41,177 nt of DNA from Streptomyces sp. (GTDB lineage: Bacteria; Actinomycetota; Actinomycetes; Streptomycetales; Streptomycetaceae): positions 1 to 41,177 of the forward strand of contig NZ_JAEKKT010000172.1 of assembly GCF_019510245.1 (NCBI RefSeq), given 5' to 3'. The position numbers and the translations under genes were made by a program. The first letter of the stretch is position 1, and every line of letters begins with the position of its first letter. This document shows, in pieces, positions 34,384 to 41,177 of this stretch. The notes below the pieces were generated by a model. It did no database searches, was not told the origin of the DNA, and was given only the letters and a program-made list of their open reading frames with translations.

Positions 34384-35832
34384 GTGAGCGCCATTCGCCC
34401 GGCAGCCGTCGTCGTTCTCGCAGCGGGTGAGGGCACCCGTATGAAGTCGGCCACACCCAAGGTCCTGCACGACCTCTGTGGCCGTTCCCTGGTGGGTCAT
34501 GTGCTCGCCGCCTCCCGCGAGTTGGACCCCGAGAACCTGGTCGTCGTCGTCGGGCACGCGCGCGAGCAGGTCGCCGCGCATCTCGGCGAGGTCGACGCCG
34601 GCGTCCGTACCGCCGTGCAGGAGCGGCAGAACGGCACCGGGCACGCCGTGCGGATGGCGCTGGAGGAGCTGGGCGGGGCGGTCGACGGGACCGTGGTCGT
34701 GGTGTGCGGGGACACCCCGCTGCTGACCGGTGGGACGCTGAAGCGGCTCGCCGGGACGCACCACGGTGACGGCAACGCGGTGACCGTGCTGACGGCCGAG
34801 GTGCCGGACGCGACCGGTTACGGCCGCATCGTGCGCGACGCCGCCTCCGGGGCCGTGACGGCCATCGTGGAGCACAAGGACGCCTCCGACGAGCAGCGGG
34901 CGATCCGGGAGATCAACTCCGGGGTGTTCGCGTTCGACGGCCGGCTGCTGGCGGACGCGCTGGGCAAGGTGCGGACGGACAACAGCCAGGGTGAGGAGTA
35001 CCTGACCGATGTGCTGGGGATCCTGCGGAAGGCCGGGCACCGAGTGGGGGCGTCGGTGGCGGACGACCACCGGGAGATCGCCGGGATCAACAACCGGGTG
35101 CAGCTGGCGGAGGCGCGGCGGATCCTCAACGACCGGCTGCTGGAACGGGCGATGCTGGACGGCGTGACGGTCGTGGACCCGGCGACGACCTGGGTGGACG
35201 TGACCGTGACGTTCGAACAGGACGCCGTCGTGCATCCGGGGACGCAGCTGCTCGGTTCCACGCACCTCGCACAGGGTGCCGAGGTCGGGCCGAACAGCCG
35301 GCTGAAGGACACCCGGGTCGGCGCCGGGGCGCGGGTGAGCAACACGGTGTCCGATTCCGCCCATATCGGTGCGGACGCGAGCGTGGGACCGTATGCCTAT
35401 CTGCGGCCGGGGACCCGGCTCGGGGCCAAGGGCAAGATCGGCACCTACGTGGAGACGAAGAACGCGAAGATCGGGGAGGGGACGAAGGTTCCGCACCTCT
35501 CGTACGTCGGCGACGCGACGATCGGCGAGTACTCGAACATCGGCGCGGCGAGCGTGTTCGTGAACTACGACGGTGAGAGCAAGCACCACACCACCGTCGG
35601 CTCGCACTGCAAGACGGGTTCGGACAACATGTTTGTGGCGCCTGTCACGATCGGGGACGGTGCGTACACCGCTGCCGGGTCCGTGATCACGAAGGACGTG
35701 CCGCCCGGTTCGCTGGCCGTGGCCCGCGGTCAGCAGCGGAATATCGAGGGTTGGGTGGCCCGGAAGCGTCCGGGGAGCTCGGCGGCGAAGGCCGCCGAGG
35801 CGGCTTCCCGGCGGGGCACGAGCGAGGACTGA
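34384..35832 (+). CDS. glmU: Bifunctional GlmU, UDP-GlcNAc pyrophosphorylase / GlcN-1-P acetyltransferase
   Basis: A 482-residue bifunctional enzyme making UDP-N-acetylglucosamine for peptidoglycan. The N-terminal uridyltransferase domain opens with V-V-L-A-A-G-E-G-T-R-M-K-S and contains Q-N-G-T-G-H-A. The C-terminal left-handed beta-helix (about 250-460) shows the hexapeptide pattern, Y-L-R-P-G-T-R-L, K-N-A-K-I-G-E-G-T-K and the acetyl-CoA region N-Y-D-G-E-S-K-H-H-T. A short Ala/Ser-rich tail ends it, typical of actinobacteria. The GTG start has AAGGG upstream. Confidence 0.97.
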   Translation: MSAIRPAAVVVLAAGEGTRMKSATPKVLHDLCGRSLVGHVLAASRELDPENLVVVVGHAREQVAAHLGEVDAGVRTAVQERQNGTGHAVRMALEELGGAVDGTVVVVCGDTPLLTGGTLKRLAGTHHGDGNAVTVLTAEVPDATGYGRIVRDAASGAVTAIVEHKDASDEQRAIREINSGVFAFDGRLLADALGKVRTDNSQGEEYLTDVLGILRKAGHRVGASVADDHREIAGINNRVQLAEARRILNDRLLERAMLDGVTVVDPATTWVDVTVTFEQDAVVHPGTQLLGSTHLAQGAEVGPNSRLKDTRVGAGARVSNTVSDSAHIGADASVGPYAYLRPGTRLGAKGKIGTYVETKNAKIGEGTKVPHLSYVGDATIGEYSNIGAASVFVNYDGESKHHTTVGSHCKTGSDNMFVAPVTIGDGAYTAAGSVITKDVPPGSLAVARGQQRNIEGWVARKRPGSSAAKAAEAASRRGTSED

Positions 35833-35902
35833 CCGGAAACAGGTGCGCCGAAGACGTCGTACCGTGATAAGTGCACACCCGCACCTAACCAGCTGTTTCG
35901 CC

Positions 35903-35932
35903 CTTCCGCGCCAGGCACTCGGGGCGCGGAAG
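35903..35932 (+). promoter_or_regulatory. Hairpin between glmU and prs
   Basis: CTTCCGCGCC (35903-35912) and GGCGCGGAAG (35923-35932) form a perfect 10-bp stem, flanked on both sides by AGCTG. It is 70 bases past glmU and 40 before prs. It may terminate glmU or attenuate read-through into prs. Confidence 0.5.
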
Positions 35933-35973
35933 ATCCAGCTGTACGGCTGAGACACCTCTGAGGAGACAGTGCT

Positions 35974-36954
35974 GTGACCGGGATCAAGACGACCGGCGAG
36001 AAGAAGATGATGTTCTTCTCCGGCCGCGCCCACCCCGAGCTTGCCGAGGAGGTCGCCCACCAGCTGGGTGTCGGGGTCGTCCCGACGAAGGCCTTCGACT
36101 TCGCGAACGGCGAGATCTACGTGCGTTACCAGGAGTCGGCGCGTGGTGCCGACTGCTTCGTGATCCAGAGCCACACGGCTCCGATCAACCAGTGGATCAT
36201 GGAGCAGTTGATCATGATCGACGCGCTGAAGCGCGCGTCGGCGCGGTCCGTCACGGTGATTGTGCCGTTCTACGGTTACGCCCGGCAGGACAAGAAGCAC
36301 CGGGGTCGTGAACCGATCTCGGCGCGGCTGATCGCCGACCTGATGAAGACGGCGGGTGCGGACCGGATCCTGACCGTGGATCTGCACACGGACCAGATCC
36401 AGGGCTTCTTCGACGGCCCGGTGGACCACCTGTTCGCGCTTCCGCTGCTCGCGGACTACGTGGGCACGAAGGTGGACAAGGACAAGCTGACGATCGTGTC
36501 CCCGGACGCCGGCCGGGTGCGGGTGGCGGACCGGTGGTGCGACCGGCTCGGCGCGCCCCTCGCCATCGTGCACAAGCGGCGCGACAAGGACGTGGCGAAC
36601 CAGGTGACCGTCCACGAGGTCGTGGGTGAGGTCAAGGGCCGGGTGTGCGTCCTGGTCGACGACATGATCGACACGGGTGGCACGATCTGCGCGGCGGCGG
36701 ACGCACTGTTCGCGCACGGCGCGGAGGACGTCATCGTGACGGCCACGCACGGTGTGCTGTCGGGTCCGGCGGCGGACCGGCTGAAGAACTCCCGGGTGAG
36801 CGAGTTCGTGCTGACGAACACGCTGCCGACACCGGGTGAGCTGAGCCGGGACCTGGACAAGATCACGGTGCTGTCGATCGCGCCGACGATCGCGAGTGCG
36901 GTGCGCGAGGTGTTCGAGGACGGTTCGGTGACGAGCCTGTTCGACGAGCAGTGA
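35974..36954 (+). CDS. prs: Ribose-phosphate pyrophosphokinase (PRPP synthase)
   Basis: A 326-residue enzyme transferring pyrophosphate from ATP to ribose 5-phosphate, which supplies PRPP for nucleotides, His and Trp. Seen are the ATP-binding flexible loop Y-A-R-Q-D-K-K-H-R-G-R-E-P-I, the metal-binding D-L-H-T-D-Q-I-Q-G-F-F, and the PRPP-binding D-D-M-I-D-T-G-G-T-I. The length is typical. The GTG at 35974 lies after GAGGAGAC. It follows glmU, the common actinobacterial order. Confidence 0.97.
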   Translation: MTGIKTTGEKKMMFFSGRAHPELAEEVAHQLGVGVVPTKAFDFANGEIYVRYQESARGADCFVIQSHTAPINQWIMEQLIMIDALKRASARSVTVIVPFYGYARQDKKHRGREPISARLIADLMKTAGADRILTVDLHTDQIQGFFDGPVDHLFALPLLADYVGTKVDKDKLTIVSPDAGRVRVADRWCDRLGAPLAIVHKRRDKDVANQVTVHEVVGEVKGRVCVLVDDMIDTGGTICAAADALFAHGAEDVIVTATHGVLSGPAADRLKNSRVSEFVLTNTLPTPGELSRDLDKITVLSIAPTIASAVREVFEDGSVTSLFDEQ

Positions 36955-36983
36955 GCTGTAAAAACGCTTCTGCATGATCATCT

Positions 36984-36998
36984 GCGCCCGGCGGGCGC
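36984..36998 (+). terminator. Terminator after prs
   Basis: GCGCCC-GGC-GGGCGC, 30 bases past the prs stop, followed by TGATCGATTT. Short, but near the classic form with a T-rich tail. Confidence 0.5.
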
Positions 36999-37012
36999 TG
37001 ATCGATTTCCCC

Positions 37013-37072
37013 GTGGCCTCTCGCGCCGAGTAGACTTCCCCAGTTGCTCGGCGAGGGAGGCCACGCCTCCGT
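37013..37072 (+). promoter_or_regulatory. Inverted repeat around a TAGACT -10 element in front of rplY
   Basis: An 18-base arm, 37013-37030, is complementary at 16 of 18 positions to 37047-37064. Between them lies TAGACT (37031-37036), a good -10 hexamer; no clear -35 is present. A further small hairpin GGAGGC/GCCTCC (37056-37070) overlaps the right arm. If transcription starts just after TAGACT, only the second fold is in the RNA and the large dyad would be a DNA operator. If prs reads through, the large stem forms in RNA. Confidence 0.45.
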
Positions 37073-37150
37073 TATCGACGCGCTCTTCGTAGCAGGCCGT
37101 TCGTGGCCGGGTGACCACGTCCGCATCTACCTCTACGAGGAGTGATCACC

Positions 37151-37744
37151 ATGTCCGAGGTGAAGATCACCGCCCAGACGCGCACCGAGTTCGGCAAGGG
37201 TGCCGCGCGCCGTATCCGTCGTGACAGCAAGGTCCCCGGTGTCCTGTACGGCCACGGTTCGGACCCGATCCACCTGACCCTGCCGGGCCACGACCTGCTG
37301 CTCGCGCTGCGTACGTCGAACGTCCTGATCTCCCTCGACATCGACGGCAAGTCGAACGAGCTGGCGATCCCGAAGTCCGTGCAGCGCGACCCGATCAAGG
37401 GTTTCCTGGAGCACGTCGACCTGCAGCTGGTCAAGCGCGGCGAGAAGGTCACGGTCGAGATCCCGGTGCACACCGAGGGCGAGCTGGCCCCGGGCGGCAA
37501 CCTGCTGGAGCACGTGCTCAACGCGCTGCCGGTCGAGGCCGAGGCCACCCACATCCCCGAGGCCCTCACCGTCTCCGTCGAGGGCCTGGCGGCCGGTGCC
37601 TCCGTCCTCGCCAAGGACATCACCCTGCCGTCCGGTGTGACGCTGGCCGTCGAGGAGGACGCGGTGGTCCTGCAGGTGCTGGCCGCGCAGGCGGAGGAGG
37701 CCCAGGCCGGCGAGGGCGAGGCCGAGGAAGCGGCCGAGGCCTGA
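37151..37744 (+). CDS. rplY: Ribosomal protein bL25 (general stress protein Ctc)
   Basis: A 197-residue long-form bL25, the 5S rRNA-binding protein. The N-terminal domain (K-I-T-A-Q-T-R-T-E-F-G-K-G-A-A-R-R-I-R) is followed by the TL5/Ctc C-terminal beta domain (about 95-180) and an acidic Glu/Ala tail. The ATG at 37151 is used because GAGGAG lies nine bases upstream; the GTG at 37142 is too close to it. It is placed between prs and pth, as in most actinobacteria. Confidence 0.95.
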   Translation: MSEVKITAQTRTEFGKGAARRIRRDSKVPGVLYGHGSDPIHLTLPGHDLLLALRTSNVLISLDIDGKSNELAIPKSVQRDPIKGFLEHVDLQLVKRGEKVTVEIPVHTEGELAPGGNLLEHVLNALPVEAEATHIPEALTVSVEGLAAGASVLAKDITLPSGVTLAVEEDAVVLQVLAAQAEEAQAGEGEAEEAAEA

Positions 37745-37870
37745 GCCGTCGGTTCAGGTGCCGTCTGCTGACCAGGCGCCGGGCGCTGGTGGCTGTGCCC
37801 ACCCTCCCCCCTCGGCTTCGCTCGCGCGGGGGTGCCCCCCAACGCCCTGCGGAACGATTGCCCACAGCGG

Positions 37871-37904
37871 TAAGCGGTCCGCGTAAGCGGCAAGCGGCAA
37901 GCGG
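37871..37904. repeat. Heptamer repeats (T/C)AAGCGG
   Basis: Four copies at 37871-37877, 37884-37890, 37891-37897 and 37898-37904, the last three back to back, in the rplY-pth gap. The arrangement suggests slippage; a protein-binding array is possible. Confidence 0.65.
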
Positions 37905-37916
37905 TTAAGCAACGGT

Positions 37917-37946
37917 CAGCCGCCGTTCCCCCGGGAGCGGCGGCTG
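37917..37946 (+). terminator. Hairpin just before pth
   Basis: CAGCCGCCG (37917-37925) and CGGCGGCTG (37938-37946) form a 9-bp stem with a small TCCC/GGGA extension inside the loop. Only 23 bases separate it from the pth start. It could end the rplY transcript or reduce read-through into pth. Confidence 0.5.
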
Positions 37947-37969
37947 GCGCGTATCAAGGAGACATGGAC

Positions 37970-38566
37970 GTGACCACCCCCGCAGGCGCACCCTGGCTGA
38001 TCGTCGGGCTCGGTAACCCAGGGCCCGAGTACGCGATGAACCGGCACAACGTCGGGTTCATGGTCGCGGACCTGCTCGCCGGGCGGATCGGCGGGAAGTT
38101 CAAGCGGGCCGGGAAGGCCCAGGCGCAGGTCGTGGAGGGGCGGATCGGAGCGCCGGGGCCGGGCAGCCGGCGGGTGATCCTGGCCAAGCCGATGTCGTAC
38201 ATGAACCTCTCGGGCGGCCCGGTCAACGCGCTGCGCGACTTCTACAAGGTGCCGCTCGCCAACATCGTCGCGATCCACGACGAGCTGGACATCGACTACG
38301 GCGTGCTCCGCCTCAAGCTGGGCGGCGGCGACAACGGGCACAACGGGCTGAAGTCCATGACGAAGGCGATGGGCGCGGACTACCACCGGGTGCGGTTCGG
38401 GATCGGGCGTCCTCCGGGCCGTATGCAGGTCGCCGACTTCGTGCTGAAGGACTTCTCCTCGACCGAGCGCAAGGAACTGGACTACTTCGTGGACCGGGCC
38501 GCCGACGCGGTGGAGGCGCTGGTCACCGAGGGGCTGGAGCGGGCGCAAAGCTCGTACAACTCCTGA
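37970..38566 (+). CDS. pth: Peptidyl-tRNA hydrolase
   Basis: A 198-residue enzyme freeing tRNA from stalled peptidyl-tRNA. Hallmarks are G-L-G-N-P-G-P-E-Y, the catalytic His in N-R-H-N-V-G-F, K-P-M-S-Y-M-N-L-S-G, H-D-E-L-D and G-G-G-D-N-G-H-N-G-L-K-S. Two starts are possible: the ATG at 37964 is only two bases from GGAG, so the GTG at 37970 with eight-base spacing is preferred. Confidence 0.95.
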   Translation: MTTPAGAPWLIVGLGNPGPEYAMNRHNVGFMVADLLAGRIGGKFKRAGKAQAQVVEGRIGAPGPGSRRVILAKPMSYMNLSGGPVNALRDFYKVPLANIVAIHDELDIDYGVLRLKLGGGDNGHNGLKSMTKAMGADYHRVRFGIGRPPGRMQVADFVLKDFSSTERKELDYFVDRAADAVEALVTEGLERAQSSYNS

Positions 38567-38608
38567 CTTGTCCCCCAGGGCAGTTGACCGGCCGTAGGGA
38601 CATGGCCA

Positions 38609-39109
38609 ATGATCCCGGCCATGCCTGCTGCCTCCGCCGCCTCTTCCCGTACGGCTCCGGTCGACGCGCTGCGTGTCGTGTCGATGGGCGCGGTCGCCGT
38701 GCTGATCCTGGTCGCCGGGGTGTGGGGGTCCTGGGGCACCGCGCAGGACGTGATGCTGACGAAGGGCAAGGAGCGGGGCAGGGTCACGGTGACGGCGTGC
38801 GGTGCGGACACCTGCACGGGGCCGTTCACGCCGGTGTCGACGGGTGCGTCGGCGCGTGCCGCGGTCGTCCTCGACAAGTCGGTCGGGGTGCGCAAGGGGC
38901 GGGCGTACGACGTGATCGTGAAGCCCGGCACCGGGGACGTGGTCCGGTCGGGGCCGGCCGGGGTCCTGTACGCCTGGGTGCCGCTCGGCGGTGCGCTGCT
39001 GCTGGCGTCGGTGGTGGTGGCCGGCGGGCTGCGGCTGCGGCGGGTGGCGTGGGTGCTGGGGGGTTCGGGGATCGCGCTGCTCACGGCGGCGTTCGCCGCG
39101 TTGCAGTGA
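38609..39109 (+). CDS. Small membrane protein of unknown function
   Basis: A 166-residue protein with one hydrophobic helix near the N-terminus (about 25-45) and two near the C-terminus (about 118-140 and 146-164). Between them is an extracytoplasmic domain with two Cys (T-A-C-G-A-D-T-C) that could form a disulphide. I do not recognise the family. The ATG at 38609 has AGGGA nine bases before it; a second ATG lies four codons on. It is separated from pth by 42 bases and probably cotranscribed. Confidence 0.72.
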   Translation: MIPAMPAASAASSRTAPVDALRVVSMGAVAVLILVAGVWGSWGTAQDVMLTKGKERGRVTVTACGADTCTGPFTPVSTGASARAAVVLDKSVGVRKGRAYDVIVKPGTGDVVRSGPAGVLYAWVPLGGALLLASVVVAGGLRLRRVAWVLGGSGIALLTAAFAALQ

Positions 39110-39116
39110 GACGACC

Positions 39117-39153
39117 GGTGCCCCCGGGGTCGCGGTACGACCCCGGGGGCACC
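39117..39153. terminator. Bidirectional terminator between the membrane protein gene and ppc
   Basis: GGTGCCCCCGGGGTCG (39117-39132) is perfectly complementary to 39138-39153, loop CGGTA: a 16-bp stem between two convergent genes, seven bases past the first stop and 17 past the second. Confidence 0.8.
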
Positions 39154-39170
39154 GACGTGTTCGGGGGCCG

Positions 39171-41177
39171 TCAGCCGGTGTTGCGCAGGCCCGCCGCCAC
39201 CCCGTTGACCGTGAGGAGCAGGGCACGGGCGAGGAGCGGGTCGGCCGGTTCTCCCGCGGCCACCGCGTCGCGCTGGCGCTTGAGCAGGGTGACCTGGAGG
39301 TAGGAGATCGGGTCCAGGTAGGCGTCGCGGATGGTGAAGGTCTGCTTGAGGACCGGGGTGGCGTCGAGGAGTTCGGCCTCACCGGTGATCTTCAGGACCT
39401 CGGCGACGGTCAGCGCGTGCTCTTCGCGGATCATGTCGAACACGTGCTTGAGCTCGTCGGGGACGAGGGTGTCGACGTAGTGCTGGGCGATCCGCAGGTC
39501 GGTCTTGGCGAGGGTCATCTCGACGTTGGAGACGAAGTTGCGGAAGAAGTGCCACTGTTCGTGCATCTCGTCGAGGACGGTGTCCAGACCGGCCTCGCGC
39601 AGGGCCTTCAGGCCGGAGCCGACGCCGAACCAGCCGGGGACGATCTGCCGGGACTGGGTCCAGCCGAACACCCACGGGATGGCGCGCAGGCCGTCGAGCG
39701 AGACGCCGGAGCCGGGACGGCGGGAGGGCCGGGAGCCCAGGTGCAGGTCGGCGAGCTGGTCCACCGGCGTCGACGCGAGGAAGTACGTCGGCAGGTCCGG
39801 GTCCTCCACCAGGCGCCGGTAGGCCGCGTGGGCGGCGTCGGAGACGACGTCCATGGCGGCGTCCCAGCGGGCCAGGGCCTCCACGGACTGGCGGGGGGCG
39901 GTGTGCAGGGCGGACGCCTGGAGGGTGGCCGCGACCGTCAGTTCCAGGTTCTCCCGGGCGAGGGAGGGGATCAGGTACTTGTCGGAGATGACCTCGCCCT
40001 GCTCGGTCACCTTGATCTCGCCCTCCAGGGTGCCCCAGGGCTGGGCGAGGATCGCGTCGTGCGAGGGGCCGCCGCCGCGGCCGACGGTGCCGCCGCGGCC
40101 GTGGAAGAGGCGCAGCCGGACGCCGTAGCGGTGGGCGACGTCGCGCAGCCGGCGCTGGGCGCGGTGGATCTCCCACTGGGAGGTGGTGATGCCGCCGAAC
40201 TTGGAGGAGTCGGAGTAGCCGAGCATGACCTCCTGGACGTCTCCGCGCAGTGCCACCAGACGGCGGTACGACGGGTCGGAGAGCATGTCCTCCAGGATGG
40301 TGTCGGCGGCCTTGAGCTCGTCGGTGGTCTCCAGGAGCGGCACGATGCCGATCCTGGCCCAGCCGGCGTGCAGGTCGATCAGCCCGGCCTCACGGGCGAG
40401 GACGGCGGCGGCGAAGACGTCGTCGGCACCCTGGCACATGGAGATGATGTACGACTCGACGACCTCGGGGCCGAAGATCTCCAGGGCCTTCTTCACCGTC
40501 TCGAAGACCCCGAGGGTCTTGGCGCCGGCCGCGTCGACGGGCGCCGGGGTGGGGGCCAGCGGCCTGCGCGAGCGGAGTTCCTTGGCGAGGAGCTTGGCGC
40601 GGTACTCGCGGGGCATGTCGGCGTAGCGCCAGGACTCCTCGCCGAGGCGGTCGAAGAGCTGGCCGAGGGCGTGATGGTGGGCGTCGGCGTGCTCGCGGAC
40701 GTCCATGGTGGCGAGCTGGAGGCCGAACGCGGCGAGGGTACGGATCGTGCGGGCCAGGCGGCCGTCGGCGAACAGGCCGCCGCGGTGTTCGCGCAGGGAG
40801 GCCTGGATCAGGCGCAGGTCGGCGAGGAGCTCCGCGGTGCCGAGGTAGTCGCGGCCGGGCTCGTGCGGGGTACCGGTGGCCAGGCGCTGCTTGGTGTTGG
40901 TCAGCTTCTGCCGGATGCAGGTGGCCTTGAGGCGGTAGGGCTCCTCGGCGTTGAGGCGCTTGTAGCGGGGGCTGATCTCGGGGAGGAGTTCCAGGTCGGC
41001 CCGCAGGTAGTCGAGGAGTTCCTCGGTGGCGCCCGTGTAGCGGATGGAGTTGGAGAGGAAGCCGCGGAGTTCGTCGATCATCTCCAGGGCGTCGTTGATG
41101 CCGTGCTCGTGCTGGAGGATGAGGACGTCCCAGGTCACCTGGGGGGTGACGTTGGGGTTGCCGTCGCGGTCGCCGCC
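39171..41177 (-). CDS. ppc: Phosphoenolpyruvate carboxylase, C-terminal part (runs off the window)
   Basis: 669 residues of an enzyme normally about 900 long; the N-terminal quarter lies beyond the right edge. It makes oxaloacetate from PEP and bicarbonate to refill the TCA cycle. Visible motifs are G-G-D-R-D-G-N-P at the very edge, G-Y-S-D-S-S-K, the catalytic F-H-G-R-G-G-T-V-G-R-G-G-G-P and the C-terminal L-R-N-T-G. The last resembles the conserved Q-N-T-G end, with Arg in place of Gln. Confidence 0.96.
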   Translation of the reverse strand, partial: GGDRDGNPNVTPQVTWDVLILQHEHGINDALEMIDELRGFLSNSIRYTGATEELLDYLRADLELLPEISPRYKRLNAEEPYRLKATCIRQKLTNTKQRLATGTPHEPGRDYLGTAELLADLRLIQASLREHRGGLFADGRLARTIRTLAAFGLQLATMDVREHADAHHHALGQLFDRLGEESWRYADMPREYRAKLLAKELRSRRPLAPTPAPVDAAGAKTLGVFETVKKALEIFGPEVVESYIISMCQGADDVFAAAVLAREAGLIDLHAGWARIGIVPLLETTDELKAADTILEDMLSDPSYRRLVALRGDVQEVMLGYSDSSKFGGITTSQWEIHRAQRRLRDVAHRYGVRLRLFHGRGGTVGRGGGPSHDAILAQPWGTLEGEIKVTEQGEVISDKYLIPSLARENLELTVAATLQASALHTAPRQSVEALARWDAAMDVVSDAAHAAYRRLVEDPDLPTYFLASTPVDQLADLHLGSRPSRRPGSGVSLDGLRAIPWVFGWTQSRQIVPGWFGVGSGLKALREAGLDTVLDEMHEQWHFFRNFVSNVEMTLAKTDLRIAQHYVDTLVPDELKHVFDMIREEHALTVAEVLKITGEAELLDATPVLKQTFTIRDAYLDPISYLQVTLLKRQRDAVAAGEPADPLLARALLLTVNGVAAGLRNTG

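Noticed and set aside
34309..36981. Minus-strand frame opposite glmU and prs
   Set aside because: glmU and prs are certain; the opposite frame is His/Arg/Asp-rich and crosses the gap between them.
37916..39382. Minus-strand frame opposite pth and the small membrane protein
   Set aside because: It spans the bidirectional terminator and lacks a ribosome site; pth is certain.

Overview
The window is high-GC actinobacterial DNA and almost certainly comes from a Streptomyces chromosome. GTG and TTG starts are common, third codon positions are strongly G/C, and purine-rich ribosome sites precede the genes. The content also fits: paired resuscitation-promoting-factor genes, mfd, glmU-prs-rplY-pth and ppc in an order that, from memory, matches the S. 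coelicolor SCO3097 to SCO3127 neighbourhood. I see no insertion sequence, integrase, phage module, CRISPR array or replication origin. Most of it reads as chromosomal backbone with some less common genes set in.

Positions 1-5613 hold two secreted muralytic Rpf-type proteins (rpfA, rpfC), all on the minus strand. rpfA sits behind a ydaO-type c-di-AMP riboswitch, with a candidate promoter and Crp-like site upstream. A mazG-like pyrophosphohydrolase and a cytochrome P450 follow as an overlapping pair, then a SurA-like lipoprotein. Positions 5613-11071 (minus) hold a DUF1906 glycoside-hydrolase-like exoprotein, a soluble Ser/Thr kinase translationally coupled to a small membrane protein, and a solitary HTH/N6-adenine methylase/recognition-domain fusion.

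Positions 11237-14978 (plus) hold a lipoprotein, an M48 metallopeptidase and a coupled helical protein. Positions 15061-16472 hold a convergent nucleotidyltransferase and a secreted HNH nuclease, both with less typical codon use. Positions 16719-23963 (minus) hold mfd and a coupled FtsX/MacB-type ABC exporter. A DHA2-type drug efflux pump (plus) and a DivIVA-like coiled-coil protein (minus) follow.

The most unusual region is 27424-32653. Four adjacent genes in two divergent pairs are built from domains known from bacterial polymorphic toxin-immunity systems. They are (i) an Imm35/YrhB-like + disordered linker + deaminase-like + SUKH-4 protein, (ii) a WHH nuclease-like + SUKH protein, (iii) a YwqJ-type deaminase with CAE and PCRAC motifs, and (iv) a SUKH-3 protein. 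None has a visible secretion signal, and toxin-like and immunity-like domains are fused or encoded side by side. This looks like an intracellular, self-contained deaminase/nuclease-SUKH system and not a secreted weapon. An orphan histidine kinase gene abuts it, convergent with the SUKH-3 gene.

Positions 34194-41177 return to housekeeping functions: tRNA-Gln(TTG), glmU, prs, rplY (bL25), pth, a small membrane protein, and the 3' part of ppc, which runs off the right edge. Domain names are my recognition by eye; no database search was possible.
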